Assembly (NCBI GenBank): GCA_021771575.1
Contig: JAETOX010000002.1
Span: 44,110 to 108,109 of the forward strand
DNA from: Bacteroides sp.
GTDB lineage: Bacteria; Bacteroidota; Bacteroidia; Bacteroidales; Marinifilaceae
Direction of reading: 5' to 3'
Length of the DNA: 64,000 nucleotides
Positions 35,089 through 43,929 of this stretch are shown piece after piece. Each line of letters opens with the position of its first letter. Positions within the stretch are counted from its first letter, which is position 1. The notes under the pieces were generated by a model that had not been told where the DNA came from, did not search any database, and saw nothing but the letters and a program-made list of their open reading frames with translations. Position numbers and translations under genes: made by a program.

Positions 35089-36639
35089 TCAGTTTGTTTG
35101 AAATATAAAAATACGATAATTTCCGATGATGTAAGATTTTTTGTTTTCTAGAAACACTGCTAATTCTTGTTCTCTTTGCAACTCTTTGTTTCTCACAAAA
35201 AGGAGGAAGTCTTGTTGCTTCGATAAAACCGCAATTTCTTCCATGCTTCGGGAGGTTACTTCCTGATGAAGATAGGCATCCAGGTTTTCGCCACTGCGAA
35301 ATTTATAGAAATAGTAATTTTCAATTCCTTTTTCATGCGCTATCTTTTGTGCTTGCCGGCTCATTTCCCGGAAGCCCATATAAGGATTCAGTGTCCGCAG
35401 GGAAAAAGAACCGATGAAAATGGCTAAAAGCAAGCCTATCGCTAAATGATTGGTCGCATTCAGGAATCGTTTTTGTTTTAATCGCAGAAGACTCAGCCCG
35501 GAAAACACCGTGAGAACCAAACAGGCTAAGGGAATCGGGAGGATTTTTAAAACAGGTAGATCGATATAGGGACCTGCTATGAACAGACCCGGAAAAGCCA
35601 GCAGTAAGATAACAGCCGGAATTGCAATAGAGAAACGTACCCATTTCTCTTGAATCTCCGGGAAGATCAAAAAGGCCAGATAGGCGATAAAAGGGAAAAT
35701 CGGAAGCAGATAAATATCTAGTTTCCCGCTGGATAGGGATAAAGCGATAAAGGTGGTGGTGATCACCGTGAGAAATAATTTTTTTAAATCGGTGTCGATC
35801 AGGCGTTGTTTGAGCCCTATGAGGATAGTGGCAACATAAAAAATTACCCAGGGAGCCAGCGAATACCAGATTGTTTTAAAATAATACCAGATCGGTTCTT
35901 TATGGTGGAAAGAATCGATCGCCCGGTTGACGGTTTGGTTAAAAAGCAGGTTGTTAAGGTAGGCGGTACCTCCCTCAAAAAATACACCGGCAAACCATAA
36001 CAAAGACAGCCCCAGCATGATGCCCCATTGCTTCCAGCCCAGATAACGACCGAAATGCCGGAGTTTTCCTTGGAAAAATAGAAAAGTGGGAATGGTTAAT
36101 AAGGGAACTAAAATGCCTACCGGTCCTTTCGTGAAAACCGCCAGAAAGATATAAACAGGGAGTTTTAGGGAATCGAACCGGCTTGCCCGACCGGAATAAA
36201 GTTTATAAAAAGTATAGAGCGAAAGCACAATGAACAGACACATCAGCATATCCATCCGCAGTACGATAGCCGAACCTACGAATAAACCCGAAGTGATCAA
36301 CATCAGTTGACCGCTATTGCGCAAACTTTCCGGCAGATAGGAGGCTGTCCATTTGTCCATAATATAGAGAATCAACAAAGCAGGAAGCAAGGAAAATAAA
36401 CCTAGAAAAAACATGCAATGATCTCCGCAAAGCCATTTCCCCAGCATGACGATCCAAAGGTACAAAGGCGGTTTATCGGCATAAACTTCTCCGTGGTTCC
36501 AAAAAGTAAAAATGCTGCCGTTTCGGATGGCTTCATCCGCTATACTCAAGTATTTCAATTCATTGTTAGGGGTAAAATCCCTGAAAAATAAAAGAGGAAT
36601 GAAGCACACAAAAATCAATACATATTTTAAAAATTTCAT
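35089..36639 (-). CDS. ArnT-like glycosyltransferase (GT39/GT83 superfamily)
   Basis: The 516-aa protein has about twelve membrane spans and an N-terminal loop with EVYADKPPLYLWIV, the DKPPLY motif of ArnT/PMT-type enzymes, which transfer sugars from polyprenyl phosphate to lipid A or other acceptors on the periplasmic side. I use ATG 36639 (MKFLKY) rather than the upstream TTG. It ends 7 nt from the LAB_N gene and is divergent from a second ArnT-like gene. Confidence 0.88.
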   Translation of the reverse strand: MKFLKYVLIFVCFIPLLFFRDFTPNNELKYLSIADEAIRNGSIFTFWNHGEVYADKPPLYLWIVMLGKWLCGDHCMFFLGLFSLLPALLILYIMDKWTASYLPESLRNSGQLMLITSGLFVGSAIVLRMDMLMCLFIVLSLYTFYKLYSGRASRFDSLKLPVYIFLAVFTKGPVGILVPLLTIPTFLFFQGKLRHFGRYLGWKQWGIMLGLSLLWFAGVFFEGGTAYLNNLLFNQTVNRAIDSFHHKEPIWYYFKTIWYSLAPWVIFYVATILIGLKQRLIDTDLKKLFLTVITTTFIALSLSSGKLDIYLLPIFPFIAYLAFLIFPEIQEKWVRFSIAIPAVILLLAFPGLFIAGPYIDLPVLKILPIPLACLVLTVFSGLSLLRLKQKRFLNATNHLAIGLLLAIFIGSFSLRTLNPYMGFREMSRQAQKIAHEKGIENYYFYKFRSGENLDAYLHQEVTSRSMEEIAVLSKQQDFLLFVRNKELQREQELAVFLENKKSYIIGNYRIFIFQTN

Positions 36640-36804
36640 ACGCAACAATCAAAAATGATTACTTATAATAAAAAATCAAAATTAAAGGTTCAGAAGATAT
36701 AAAATGCCATATTTTGTTTTTTTAACATTCATGATGGTCCGATAAAGAGATTTATTTTTAGTATATATATTTTTAAGTCATATTTTTGTCTGATAATAAT
36801 TAGA

Positions 36805-38490
36805 ATGAATATGACTCCTGCTTATTTCCTCCGGCACCGCTTGTTCCGGATCTTGTTTTTGTTGTTGATTTGTTACTTTTCTTTTTTTATGAATAATCGG
36901 CTTATTTATGCCGATATCATGGAATCCCGGAATTTAGTCACTGCACGTGAAATTGTCGCAGAGGGGAATTGGCTGATTCCGACGATGAACGGAGAATTAC
37001 GCCTCGAGAAACCTCCTTTGCCAACTTGGATTGCTGCTGTGGTCGAGATAGTTTCACCCGATAATTTACCATTACAGCGAGCTGCTGCCGGCTTGGTTGC
37101 TACGTTGCTGGTGTTTTTCGTCTATTTGTTTGCCAGCCGGCAAACGGGAAACCGTTTATTGGGGATGATTGGTGCCGTTACCCTTTGCACTTCGTTCAAT
37201 ATTATCCTGATGGGGCGTACCGCCACTTGGGATATTTATTGTCATGGTTTTATGCTAGGGGCTATTTACTTTCTATTTAAAGGAGGACAAAAAGAAGGAA
37301 AAAACTGGAAAGAGTTCTTATGGGCCGGTTTTTTCATGGGTTTGTCTTTTTTAGGAAAGGGACCGGTATCTTTTTACGCTTTGTTGTTGCCTTTTTTGAT
37401 TGCCTGGGGATTAGTGTACCGGCCGTCCTTGCGGGGGAAAATCGGCCCGTTGGCGGTTATGGTGATACTCTGTCTGGTGATCAGTCTTTGGTGGCCGGTA
37501 TTATTATATTTCACTCACAAAGAGATCCTGTTGTCGGTATGGGATAAAGAAGCGACAGCTTGGTTCGAGCGGAGTGTGCGTCCATGGTATTATTATTGGA
37601 AATTTTTTGTCGAAACCGGTGTTTGGGCCTTGTTTTTGCTTACTGCTTTGATATGGCCCTATTGGAAAAAAAAGGTTTATTTCAGGAAAGAATATCTGTT
37701 TGCTGTTTGTTGGGTCTTTATGGTTTTGATATGTCTGTCGGTCCTGCCTGAGAAAAAAACACGCTATCTGTTACCCATCCTCATTCCTTCGGCTTTAGTG
37801 ATAGCCCATCTATTCATGTATTGGTGGCAGGTTTGCCAGCGGGGGAGATTAATGGGAACCGAAAAAATACTGTTGCGGACCAATGCATTTTTGATTGCTG
37901 CTATTGTTTGTCTATTGCCTGTCGGCATATATATAGTGTTTTATCGGTCGGTAAAACCTGATCTGACCTGTTTTATTTTCCTCACTCTTCTGCTGGAAGC
38001 TATCGGGATCTGGCTTTTCCGGTCAGCTCTTCGGGATAAACCTTTGAGTTATATTGGGGGAGTATTGTGTCTGTTTATGGGGGTAGAGATATGGGGATTG
38101 CCTGTTGTAGTCTCTTTATTCAATAACCCCGGTTTGAAGAGTATTCATGCAGTGAGGGAGATCGGAAAATTGAAAGAACTGCCTTTTTATTACGATTGCC
38201 GCGAAGAATTGCGCATCGAGATTGTCTATGAAGCCGGACGGAAAATTTTACCTTATTGCTTTCAGGAAGAGAAACGATTGCCGGCTCTGCCTTTTGTACT
38301 GGTTTCTCAGGAAAGTGCTGAAAAAGTGTTGCCGGCAGACCTACAACAACACCTTCGATGGGAGGTGATCGGGCTGTATGACGATAACAAACGTCCGGCC
38401 GATACACCTTGGCATTCTCCCAAATTTGTGCACTATGTTACTTTAGTTTCTGCTGCAGTTCCTTCCCGGAATTCAGAAGTTACTCCATAA
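36805..38490 (+). CDS. ArnT-like glycosyltransferase, second copy
   Basis: This 561-aa polytopic protein (about twelve spans) has YADIMESRNLVTAREIVAEG followed by LRLEKPPLPTWI, the equivalent of the acidic/KPP motif of ArnT-like enzymes, and a C-terminal periplasmic domain (about residues 440-561). It differs clearly in sequence from the neighbouring copy, so it is not a recent duplicate. Probable role: transfer of a polyprenyl-linked sugar to a periplasmic acceptor such as lipid A. L-Ara4N-synthesis genes are not in the window. Confidence 0.88.
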   Translation: MNMTPAYFLRHRLFRILFLLLICYFSFFMNNRLIYADIMESRNLVTAREIVAEGNWLIPTMNGELRLEKPPLPTWIAAVVEIVSPDNLPLQRAAAGLVATLLVFFVYLFASRQTGNRLLGMIGAVTLCTSFNIILMGRTATWDIYCHGFMLGAIYFLFKGGQKEGKNWKEFLWAGFFMGLSFLGKGPVSFYALLLPFLIAWGLVYRPSLRGKIGPLAVMVILCLVISLWWPVLLYFTHKEILLSVWDKEATAWFERSVRPWYYYWKFFVETGVWALFLLTALIWPYWKKKVYFRKEYLFAVCWVFMVLICLSVLPEKKTRYLLPILIPSALVIAHLFMYWWQVCQRGRLMGTEKILLRTNAFLIAAIVCLLPVGIYIVFYRSVKPDLTCFIFLTLLLEAIGIWLFRSALRDKPLSYIGGVLCLFMGVEIWGLPVVVSLFNNPGLKSIHAVREIGKLKELPFYYDCREELRIEIVYEAGRKILPYCFQEEKRLPALPFVLVSQESAEKVLPADLQQHLRWEVIGLYDDNKRPADTPWHSPKFVHYVTLVSAAVPSRNSEVTP

Positions 38491-38526
38491 AAAATCCCCC
38501 CGAAAAGTTCGTGACTTTCGGGGGGG
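38489..38526 (-). terminator. rho-independent terminator of the rplM-tsf operon
   Basis: CCCCCCGAAA (38496-38505) and TTTCGGGGGG (38516-38525) form a very GC-rich stem. Read on the minus strand it lies 25 nt after the tsf stop and is followed by TTTTTT (complement of 38489-38494). The convergent ArnT-like gene ends at the same place. Confidence 0.88.
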
Positions 38527-38550
38527 AGATTTATATCAGATTACAATGAA

Positions 38551-39369
38551 TTAATCATTCAGGGTAAAACGGATAAATCCGGTTACGGTCAGATCTTTGT
38601 CATTGCTTGTCAGATAAGCTTTTACCGTTTGTTTGGCTTCTTTGATGAAAGCCTGATTCAACAGTGTAGCTTCCTGATAGAATTTATTCAAACGACCTTC
38701 GGCAATTTTGTCCAGCATGTTTTCAGGTTTCCCTTCTTCGCGTGCTTTTTCACGGCCGATTTCCAATTCATGTGCAATCACTTCCTGAGCAACATCGTCC
38801 TTATCGACTGCAATCGGAGCCATAGCGGCAACCTGCATTGCAATATCTTTTTCAACCTGATTGTCGGCTTTTTTGTTAAATCCGACGATAGTTGCCAGTT
38901 TATTTCCCGGGTGAATATAAGCGATCGTTGCTTCAGCTTCGATTTTGCCGTAATAAGCCAGTTCCAGTTTTTCACCAATCACTCCGGTTTGTTCTGAAAT
39001 CTGGTCTGCGATAGAACGGCCGTCGATTTGTAAAGCCAATAAACTTTCTTTATCTGCCGGCATATTTTCAAATGCACAGTCGAGAATCTTACGGGTGAAG
39101 TTGATGAAATTTTCGTTTTTAGCCACGAAGTCGGTTTCACAGTTCAGGCTTACCATCACTCCTTTGTTGCCTTCTGCACGGGACAGAACACAACCTTCTT
39201 TCGCTTCCCGGTCAGCACGTTTGCTGGCTACAATAAGACCACGTTTACGAATGATATCTACGGCTTTGTCGAAATCTCCTTCAGCTTCCTGAAGAGCTTT
39301 CTTACAGTCCATCATTCCGGCGTTAGTTGCGTGGCGCAACTTCATGACATCAGCTGCTTTTATTTCCAT
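38551..39369 (-). CDS. tsf: translation elongation factor Ts
   Basis: The 272-aa product is the guanine-nucleotide exchange factor of EF-Tu. It carries the family signature LRHATNAGMMDCKKALQEAE in the N-terminal UBA-like domain and CETDFVAKNENF in the core. It is the last gene of rplM-rpsI-rpsB-tsf, 103 nt after rpsB. Confidence 0.97.
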   Translation of the reverse strand: MEIKAADVMKLRHATNAGMMDCKKALQEAEGDFDKAVDIIRKRGLIVASKRADREAKEGCVLSRAEGNKGVMVSLNCETDFVAKNENFINFTRKILDCAFENMPADKESLLALQIDGRSIADQISEQTGVIGEKLELAYYGKIEAEATIAYIHPGNKLATIVGFNKKADNQVEKDIAMQVAAMAPIAVDKDDVAQEVIAHELEIGREKAREEGKPENMLDKIAEGRLNKFYQEATLLNQAFIKEAKQTVKAYLTSNDKDLTVTGFIRFTLND

Positions 39370-39472
39370 GTTGTAATTGTTGATTTAAGATTTGCGATTC
39401 ACAATTTCAAATTCAGATTGCTTTGCTTGTGGCAAAACAATCCGAATTTATCGTGATAAAACTGAAATCGGG

Positions 39473-40270
39473 TTATTCTTCAGAAGCTTCTTCTGTAGCA
39501 GTTACCTCTTCGGTTTCTTCTGCTGCCTTTTCTGCTTTTTTAGCTACCGGCTTTTTGTCTGTAGCTTCCTTGTCTTTTTCTGCTTTCCGTTCAGTCAGAC
39601 CTTCTTTGATAGCATCGGCTACTTTGTCGATAACCAGGCTGATAGAAGTAGAAGCATCGTCGTTACAAGGGATCACAAAATCGATACAGCTCGGATCTGA
39701 GTTGGTATCAACCATAGCAAATACCGGAATTCCCAGACTCTTGGCTTCTTTCACTGCGATGTATTCCTTCATAACATCCACAACGAAAAGTGCTGCCGGC
39801 AGACGGGTCAGATCAGCGATACTGCCTAAGTTCTTCTCCAATTTAGCCCGTTGGCGAGCAATCTGAAGTTTTTCCCGTTTTGACAGATGGTCGAAAGTTC
39901 CGTCTTTTTCCATCTTGTCAATGGTTGTCATTTTCTTCACAGCCTTACGGATTGTCGGGAAGTTGGTCAGCATACCGCCCGGCCATCTTTCAGTCACATA
40001 GGGCATGTTTATATTAGCGATTTTTTCAGCAACAATGTCCTTAGCCTGTTTTTTTGTTGCAACAAACAGAATTTTACGACCCGATTTAGCGATCTGCTTC
40101 AGTGCGGCAGAAGCTCTTTCCAGCATGATAGCTGTTTTGTTCAGGTCAATGATGTGGATATCGTTACGCTCCATAAAGATATACGGAGCCATTTTAGGAT
40201 TCCATTTACGGGTAAGGTGTCCGAAGTGACAACCTGCATTTAATAATTCGTCGAAATTTGTATTTGACAT
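39473..40270 (-). CDS. rpsB: 30S ribosomal protein S2
   Basis: The 265-aa protein begins [20 protein letters not shown] and contains [20 protein letters not shown] and the [16 protein letters not shown] region, typical of S2. The start at 40270 is chosen because similarity begins there; an open stretch upstream is not part of the protein. The C-terminal tail (about residues 230-265) is Lys/Glu/Ala-rich and probably disordered. Confidence 0.97.
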   Translation of the reverse strand: MSNTNFDELLNAGCHFGHLTRKWNPKMAPYIFMERNDIHIIDLNKTAIMLERASAALKQIAKSGRKILFVATKKQAKDIVAEKIANINMPYVTERWPGGMLTNFPTIRKAVKKMTTIDKMEKDGTFDHLSKREKLQIARQRAKLEKNLGSIADLTRLPAALFVVDVMKEYIAVKEAKSLGIPVFAMVDTNSDPSCIDFVIPCNDDASTSISLVIDKVADAIKEGLTERKAEKDKEATDKKPVAKKAEKAAEETEEVTATEEASEE

Positions 40271-40363
40271 TTTGGTGTTTTTAAAAAGTTTACATTCTTC
40301 ATTTAAGCAATTGTCAGGTAGTCCCACTGAAGGAGTCCTGTCAATTTAGATACTAAACTGAAA

Positions 40364-40750
40364 TTAACGTTTAGAGAACTGGAATCTCTTACGTGCTTTG
40401 GGCTGACCCGGTTTCTTACGTTCAACTTCACGAGGATCACGTGTCATGAAACCTGCAGCTCTTAATTTGCTTTTATCTTCGGCATTGATTTCAACCAAAG
40501 CTCTGGCAATTCCCAAACGCAAAGCTTCTGCCTGGCCTTTGAAACCACCACCGTCCAGATTAACTTTAATGTCATACTGACCAGTAACTCCCAATAGCTC
40601 AAGCGGTTGTTTTACAATGTACTGGAGTGTAGGTAAAGTAAAATATTCTTCCAACGGACGTTTGTTGATGATGATATTCCCTTTTCCTTCACTGACGTAA
40701 ACGCGAGCGACTGCTGCTTTTCTTCTTCCGATTGCGTTAATTACTTCCAT
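40364..40750 (-). CDS. rpsI: 30S ribosomal protein S9
   Basis: A 128-aa protein with IGRRKAAVARVYVSEGKGNI, GGGFKGQAEALRLGIARAL and the strongly basic tail KARKRFQFSKR that reaches the decoding site. Length and ends are normal. It lies 6 nt downstream of rplM, the near-universal L13-S9 pair. Confidence 0.98.
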   Translation of the reverse strand: MEVINAIGRRKAAVARVYVSEGKGNIIINKRPLEEYFTLPTLQYIVKQPLELLGVTGQYDIKVNLDGGGFKGQAEALRLGIARALVEINAEDKSKLRAAGFMTRDPREVERKKPGQPKARKRFQFSKR

Positions 40751-40756
40751 GATCTG

Positions 40757-41212
40757 TTATTTTAAAGAGTTTAAATCAATTACCTTCGGCTGCTGAGCTT
40801 CGTGTTTGTGTTCTGCTCCTGCATAAAGATGAAGGTTTTTCAAAACTGCTCTTCCCAGACGGTTTTTAGGAAGCATTCCGCGTACGGCATGTTCGATAAC
40901 TCTTTCCGGATGTACTTTCAATACAGCTGCCGGAGAGGTGTGACGCTGACCTCCGGGGTAACCGGTGTGGCGGGTATATAACTTGTCGGTCATTTTGTTG
41001 CCCGTCAATACCACTTTGTCGGCGTTGATGATGATAACGTTATCTCCGCAATCTTCAAACGGAGTAAAGGACGGTTTATACTTGCCTCTTAACAGTTTCG
41101 CAACTTTGGCAGCAAGGCGTCCCAAAACCTGATTCTCTGCGTCAATCAAAACCCATTCTTTTTGTGCGGTGGCTTTGTTGACATAAGTCGTTTTGTAACT
41201 TACTTGATCCAC
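40757..41212 (-). CDS. rplM: 50S ribosomal protein L13
   Basis: The 151-aa protein has WVLIDAENQVLGRLAAKVAK, the GDNVIIINADKVVLTGNK segment and AVRGMLPKNRLGRA, all diagnostic of L13. First gene of the rplM-rpsI-rpsB-tsf operon. A 188-nt transcribed leader separates the promoter from its start codon, suggesting RNA-level control. Confidence 0.98.
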   Translation of the reverse strand: MDQVSYKTTYVNKATAQKEWVLIDAENQVLGRLAAKVAKLLRGKYKPSFTPFEDCGDNVIIINADKVVLTGNKMTDKLYTRHTGYPGGQRHTSPAAVLKVHPERVIEHAVRGMLPKNRLGRAVLKNLHLYAGAEHKHEAQQPKVIDLNSLK

Positions 41213-41398
41213 TTTTTGAAATTTTTAATTATACATCTGTTTGTTTTTTGTCCTGATGAACACTTGCAATAAATCAGTTTGAGAAAAAAACGCATCGGTC
41301 GGGCAAGACCAAAATCTCCTACTGAAAAATGTGCCTGCAAGATAAATGGCTAAGGTTCAGTCTTGCAGTTTAAAGTGTGCACCACTCCAAAATGAGGG
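41213..41398 (-). ncRNA. structured rplM leader RNA (possible L13-binding regulator)
   Basis: The interval between the predicted transcription start and the rplM start codon is about 185 nt. Near its 5' end the minus strand can form an 8-bp stem CTGCAAGA/TCTTGCAG (41361-41368 with 41335-41342), flanked by a GTGC/GCAC outer helix (41379-41382 with 41331-41334), and a further GGTC/GACC hairpin. Autoregulatory leaders upstream of rplM are known in several bacteria, including Bacteroidota as I recall; whether this one matches a described family needs a covariance search. Confidence 0.55.
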
Positions 41399-41399
41399 A

Positions 41400-41430
41400 C
41401 AAAATTAATCAAAGATTATTTATAATCAAA
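41400..41430 (-). promoter_or_regulatory. promoter of the rplM-tsf operon
   Basis: On the minus strand, TTTG (41427-41430) and TAATTTTG (41400-41407) are separated by exactly 19 bp, a perfect Bacteroidota housekeeping promoter. The start of transcription should be near 41394. Confidence 0.8.
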
Positions 41431-41493
41431 TAGTTTTGCGGGAATAAATAGGTTTTCTGCAAAAATCGGGATATTATTTCTTTTTTAGGGAGA

Positions 41494-41555
41494 GAACACT
41501 TCTTATAACTTATCTTATTCCCGGTGGGGGAACGAGATGAATATAAGAAGTGTTC
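41494..41555. terminator. long inverted repeat downstream of the SusCD locus
   Basis: GAACACTTCTTATA (41494-41507) and TATAAGAAGTGTTC (41542-41555) pair perfectly over 14 bp; the loop contains a smaller hairpin (ATCT.../...AGAT around CCCGGTGGGGG). It lies 29 nt past the stop of the PKD-like gene and upstream of the rplM promoter, so it probably ends the SusCD transcript. No long U-tract is present. Confidence 0.6.
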
Positions 41556-41583
41556 CAAAATTACCGAAGGCTGCGAGAAAAGT

Positions 41584-43131
41584 TTAGTCCTGTACTGCTA
41601 CAGCACTGATTTGTCCTTGGAAATCTGTAAATACACTGACTTCTGTACATTCTGCCGTATTAGTGGTTCCTAATTTCAGGGCATGGATTTTTCCAGTATC
41701 GCCGTCTGTAATCACTAACAGGCATTTATTGGCGAATGGCACCATTTTACTGCCTGTTTTTTTAAGTATTTTGATAAAACCAATCTGTTCTCCAGGGGAA
41801 TATACTTCCTTGTATTGAGGTTGACGTCCTGAGTAAATGATCGCCCGGACAATATTGTCGGCAACATAATACACAACGTCTTCTGTAGAGTTGAAAGCAA
41901 AAGAAGTAGCACGCTCAATATCCGGAGCATCCGTCACATCTACATAAAGGCGCGGATTGAAAGGCGAACGGCTACTTTTGGTTAGATTAAACAAACCGAT
42001 TTTGCCTTCTTTTTCCAATACGAAACAGTGGTCCTGGCGTGTATCTCCTCCGGCCAGTAACGTATAGCCTTTCATGTTATTCATATCGAATCCTGCGATG
42101 GGATGTTCTGCTTCATCGCTGACGGGATTGGTGAATTTGTATACTTGTGAGTAAGAATTGATGTAACCGCTTGTCGTGAAGAAAGTACCTCTTTCAGGGT
42201 CGAACCAGGCCAGATTGGAATATTCCGAAATACACCCGTTACTCGTATAATCTCCCGGCACATCCAACGCAAACTTATTAAACGCCGTCGCAGTGTTCCG
42301 TTCCGTTTGTAAACCGTATATACGTCCTTGATTGGATAATACGGCATAATATCCTCCCACTAAGCCGTAGTAATCGATATCGAGTTCGACGAAAGGGTCG
42401 TAAAAATTTTCTTTCCCCTCCATCAAAATGCTGTAATCTAAAGTGTTGATTCGGAAAAGATTGTGCCGGGAGGCGCCATGGAGCATATAGGTCATGCGTC
42501 CCTCCATATAACGGGCTTGAGCGAACATCCATTTCACTATCCCGTCAAAAGGCTTACCGTTTTGTTTGGAATAAACAACGTGTCGATAGGAGGTAGGTCG
42601 TATGCGATTGGTCTCCGTGTCTTTATAGCCGGAAGTAAATAGAGAATCCTGTACGATGGTGAAATCGGTGGTTCGGCCGTCTTGCGTGTAGGCCACCACC
42701 AGACCCTGGCCCGAACTGGCATCTACCTGCACTTTCCACAGGATACTTTCCATTAGATCGGTTGTTTTGTCCTTCACTTTGTACCACAGCCCGTAGGACG
42801 AAGCATCGGGGATATCCTCGACATAGTATTTTAACTCCTTTCCCGTACCGATAATTTTCGACATGCTAAAGTCTTCTCCCGGTTTCAGAGTCAGGCGCCA
42901 TTCAAATTCCAACTGGTCTTGTGAAACGCCGGATTTAGAAACTTTCGGTTTAATAACCAGCGTATCTTCGCGTGTAATAAGATGGGTCACGGGAATACCC
43001 GTTGTGTCGATCACGATGTCCGGCAGAGGGGTGCCGGCATAAGTCGTTTTGTCCTCATAGGAACATGCATACGGCAAACACAGCAGTAATGCCAGGATGC
43101 AATGTATTATAGTATTCAATTTGTTCATCAT
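41584..43131 (-). CDS. PKD-like family lipoprotein of the SusCD locus
   Basis: This 515-aa protein starts at the Met doublet 43131/43128 with a signal peptide ending in a lipobox (LPYACSYEDK). An N-terminal Ig/PKD-like beta domain (about residues 30-160, with LEFEWRLTLKPGEDFSM) is followed by a repetitive beta-rich region that may form a propeller. PKD-like lipoproteins of this type accompany SusC/SusD and DUF4843 in many Bacteroidota loci. It is probably surface exposed and ligand binding. It starts 13 nt after the DUF4843 gene. Confidence 0.8.
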   Translation of the reverse strand: MMNKLNTIIHCILALLLCLPYACSYEDKTTYAGTPLPDIVIDTTGIPVTHLITREDTLVIKPKVSKSGVSQDQLEFEWRLTLKPGEDFSMSKIIGTGKELKYYVEDIPDASSYGLWYKVKDKTTDLMESILWKVQVDASSGQGLVVAYTQDGRTTDFTIVQDSLFTSGYKDTETNRIRPTSYRHVVYSKQNGKPFDGIVKWMFAQARYMEGRMTYMLHGASRHNLFRINTLDYSILMEGKENFYDPFVELDIDYYGLVGGYYAVLSNQGRIYGLQTERNTATAFNKFALDVPGDYTSNGCISEYSNLAWFDPERGTFFTTSGYINSYSQVYKFTNPVSDEAEHPIAGFDMNNMKGYTLLAGGDTRQDHCFVLEKEGKIGLFNLTKSSRSPFNPRLYVDVTDAPDIERATSFAFNSTEDVVYYVADNIVRAIIYSGRQPQYKEVYSPGEQIGFIKILKKTGSKMVPFANKCLLVITDGDTGKIHALKLGTTNTAECTEVSVFTDFQGQISAVAVQD

Positions 43132-43144
43132 AATATTCGTTAGA

Positions 43145-43894
43145 TTAGTGAAGGGGAATAATCGGAGTACCGGCGGCCGTTCCGTCATCGTGTAACATGG
43201 GGGTACCGTGTTCCTTTTCGTAGGCGCGGACAACATTTCCAAAATTGCGCCCCATGACATAGGCTTCATCAACAGAAACGATGCCTTCATAATAATAAAA
43301 TTCTTTCAAACCGGTCACCTGCATGAATATCCGGTACACTTGCGTGCTATATGTCGAGCAAAAAAAGAAACGCATGGCATTCCACGTTGCGGGACGCATT
43401 ACTTTCTGACTCCAGGTAATGACAATGGAGCGGTTTTCGTTCAACCCTATGGAAAAATCCTTATTCTCCTTGATTGTCAGGTTTAGTTTCAGTTCTTTGT
43501 CTTTCAGTTCGTCCCGGTTAATGACCTCGACCTTAAATTTGCCATATTCTTCATTGGCTTTCACCACCCCACCCAGGATAGTGTAGTCTTTTCCTGCTAC
43601 TGCCGTATTTTTCAAATCCTCTTCTTTCGTTCCTTCGGCATCCGGAATGAAAGTGCCCTCTACATAGCGGTCGTAATCCACAATATCTCCCGTTACCGCC
43701 AAATCCAGGACGATAGTGTCCTTCGGCAAGGTTTCTACGCCTTCTCCGTAGAATGAATGATTTACTGAGTGTACCCAGAAACCGACCGTATTCTTGCCTG
43801 TGTAAGGTTCCAACTCCGATTTTTCACATCCGGCAAACAGTAGGCTACAGCTTGCTGATAGAAGTATAATTTTTAAATATATCTTGCTTAACAT
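43145..43894 (-). CDS. DUF4843 lipoprotein
   Basis: A 249-aa lipoprotein: signal peptide ending in LLFAGCEKS (lipid-attached Cys near residue 23), then a beta-sandwich-like stretch with NTVGFWVHSVNHSFYGEG, DTIVLDLAVTGDIVDYDR and AVAGKDYTILGG, features of DUF4843, a SusE-like family in SusCD loci. Function unproven, probably a surface component of the same uptake complex. It lies between the SusD homologue and the PKD-like gene. Confidence 0.82.
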   Translation of the reverse strand: MLSKIYLKIILLSASCSLLFAGCEKSELEPYTGKNTVGFWVHSVNHSFYGEGVETLPKDTIVLDLAVTGDIVDYDRYVEGTFIPDAEGTKEEDLKNTAVAGKDYTILGGVVKANEEYGKFKVEVINRDELKDKELKLNLTIKENKDFSIGLNENRSIVITWSQKVMRPATWNAMRFFFCSTYSTQVYRIFMQVTGLKEFYYYEGIVSVDEAYVMGRNFGNVVRAYEKEHGTPMLHDDGTAAGTPIIPLH

Positions 43895-43929
43895 AGATTC
43901 TTAATTTAAGATGAATATCTTGTTCGTTT

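Noticed and set aside
39392..39866. Plus-strand ORFs over the rpsB 3' end and the rpsB-tsf gap
   Set aside because: They mirror the Lys/Glu/Ala-rich tail of S2 on the other strand and have repetitive Phe/Ser composition. rpsB is certain, so these are shadows.
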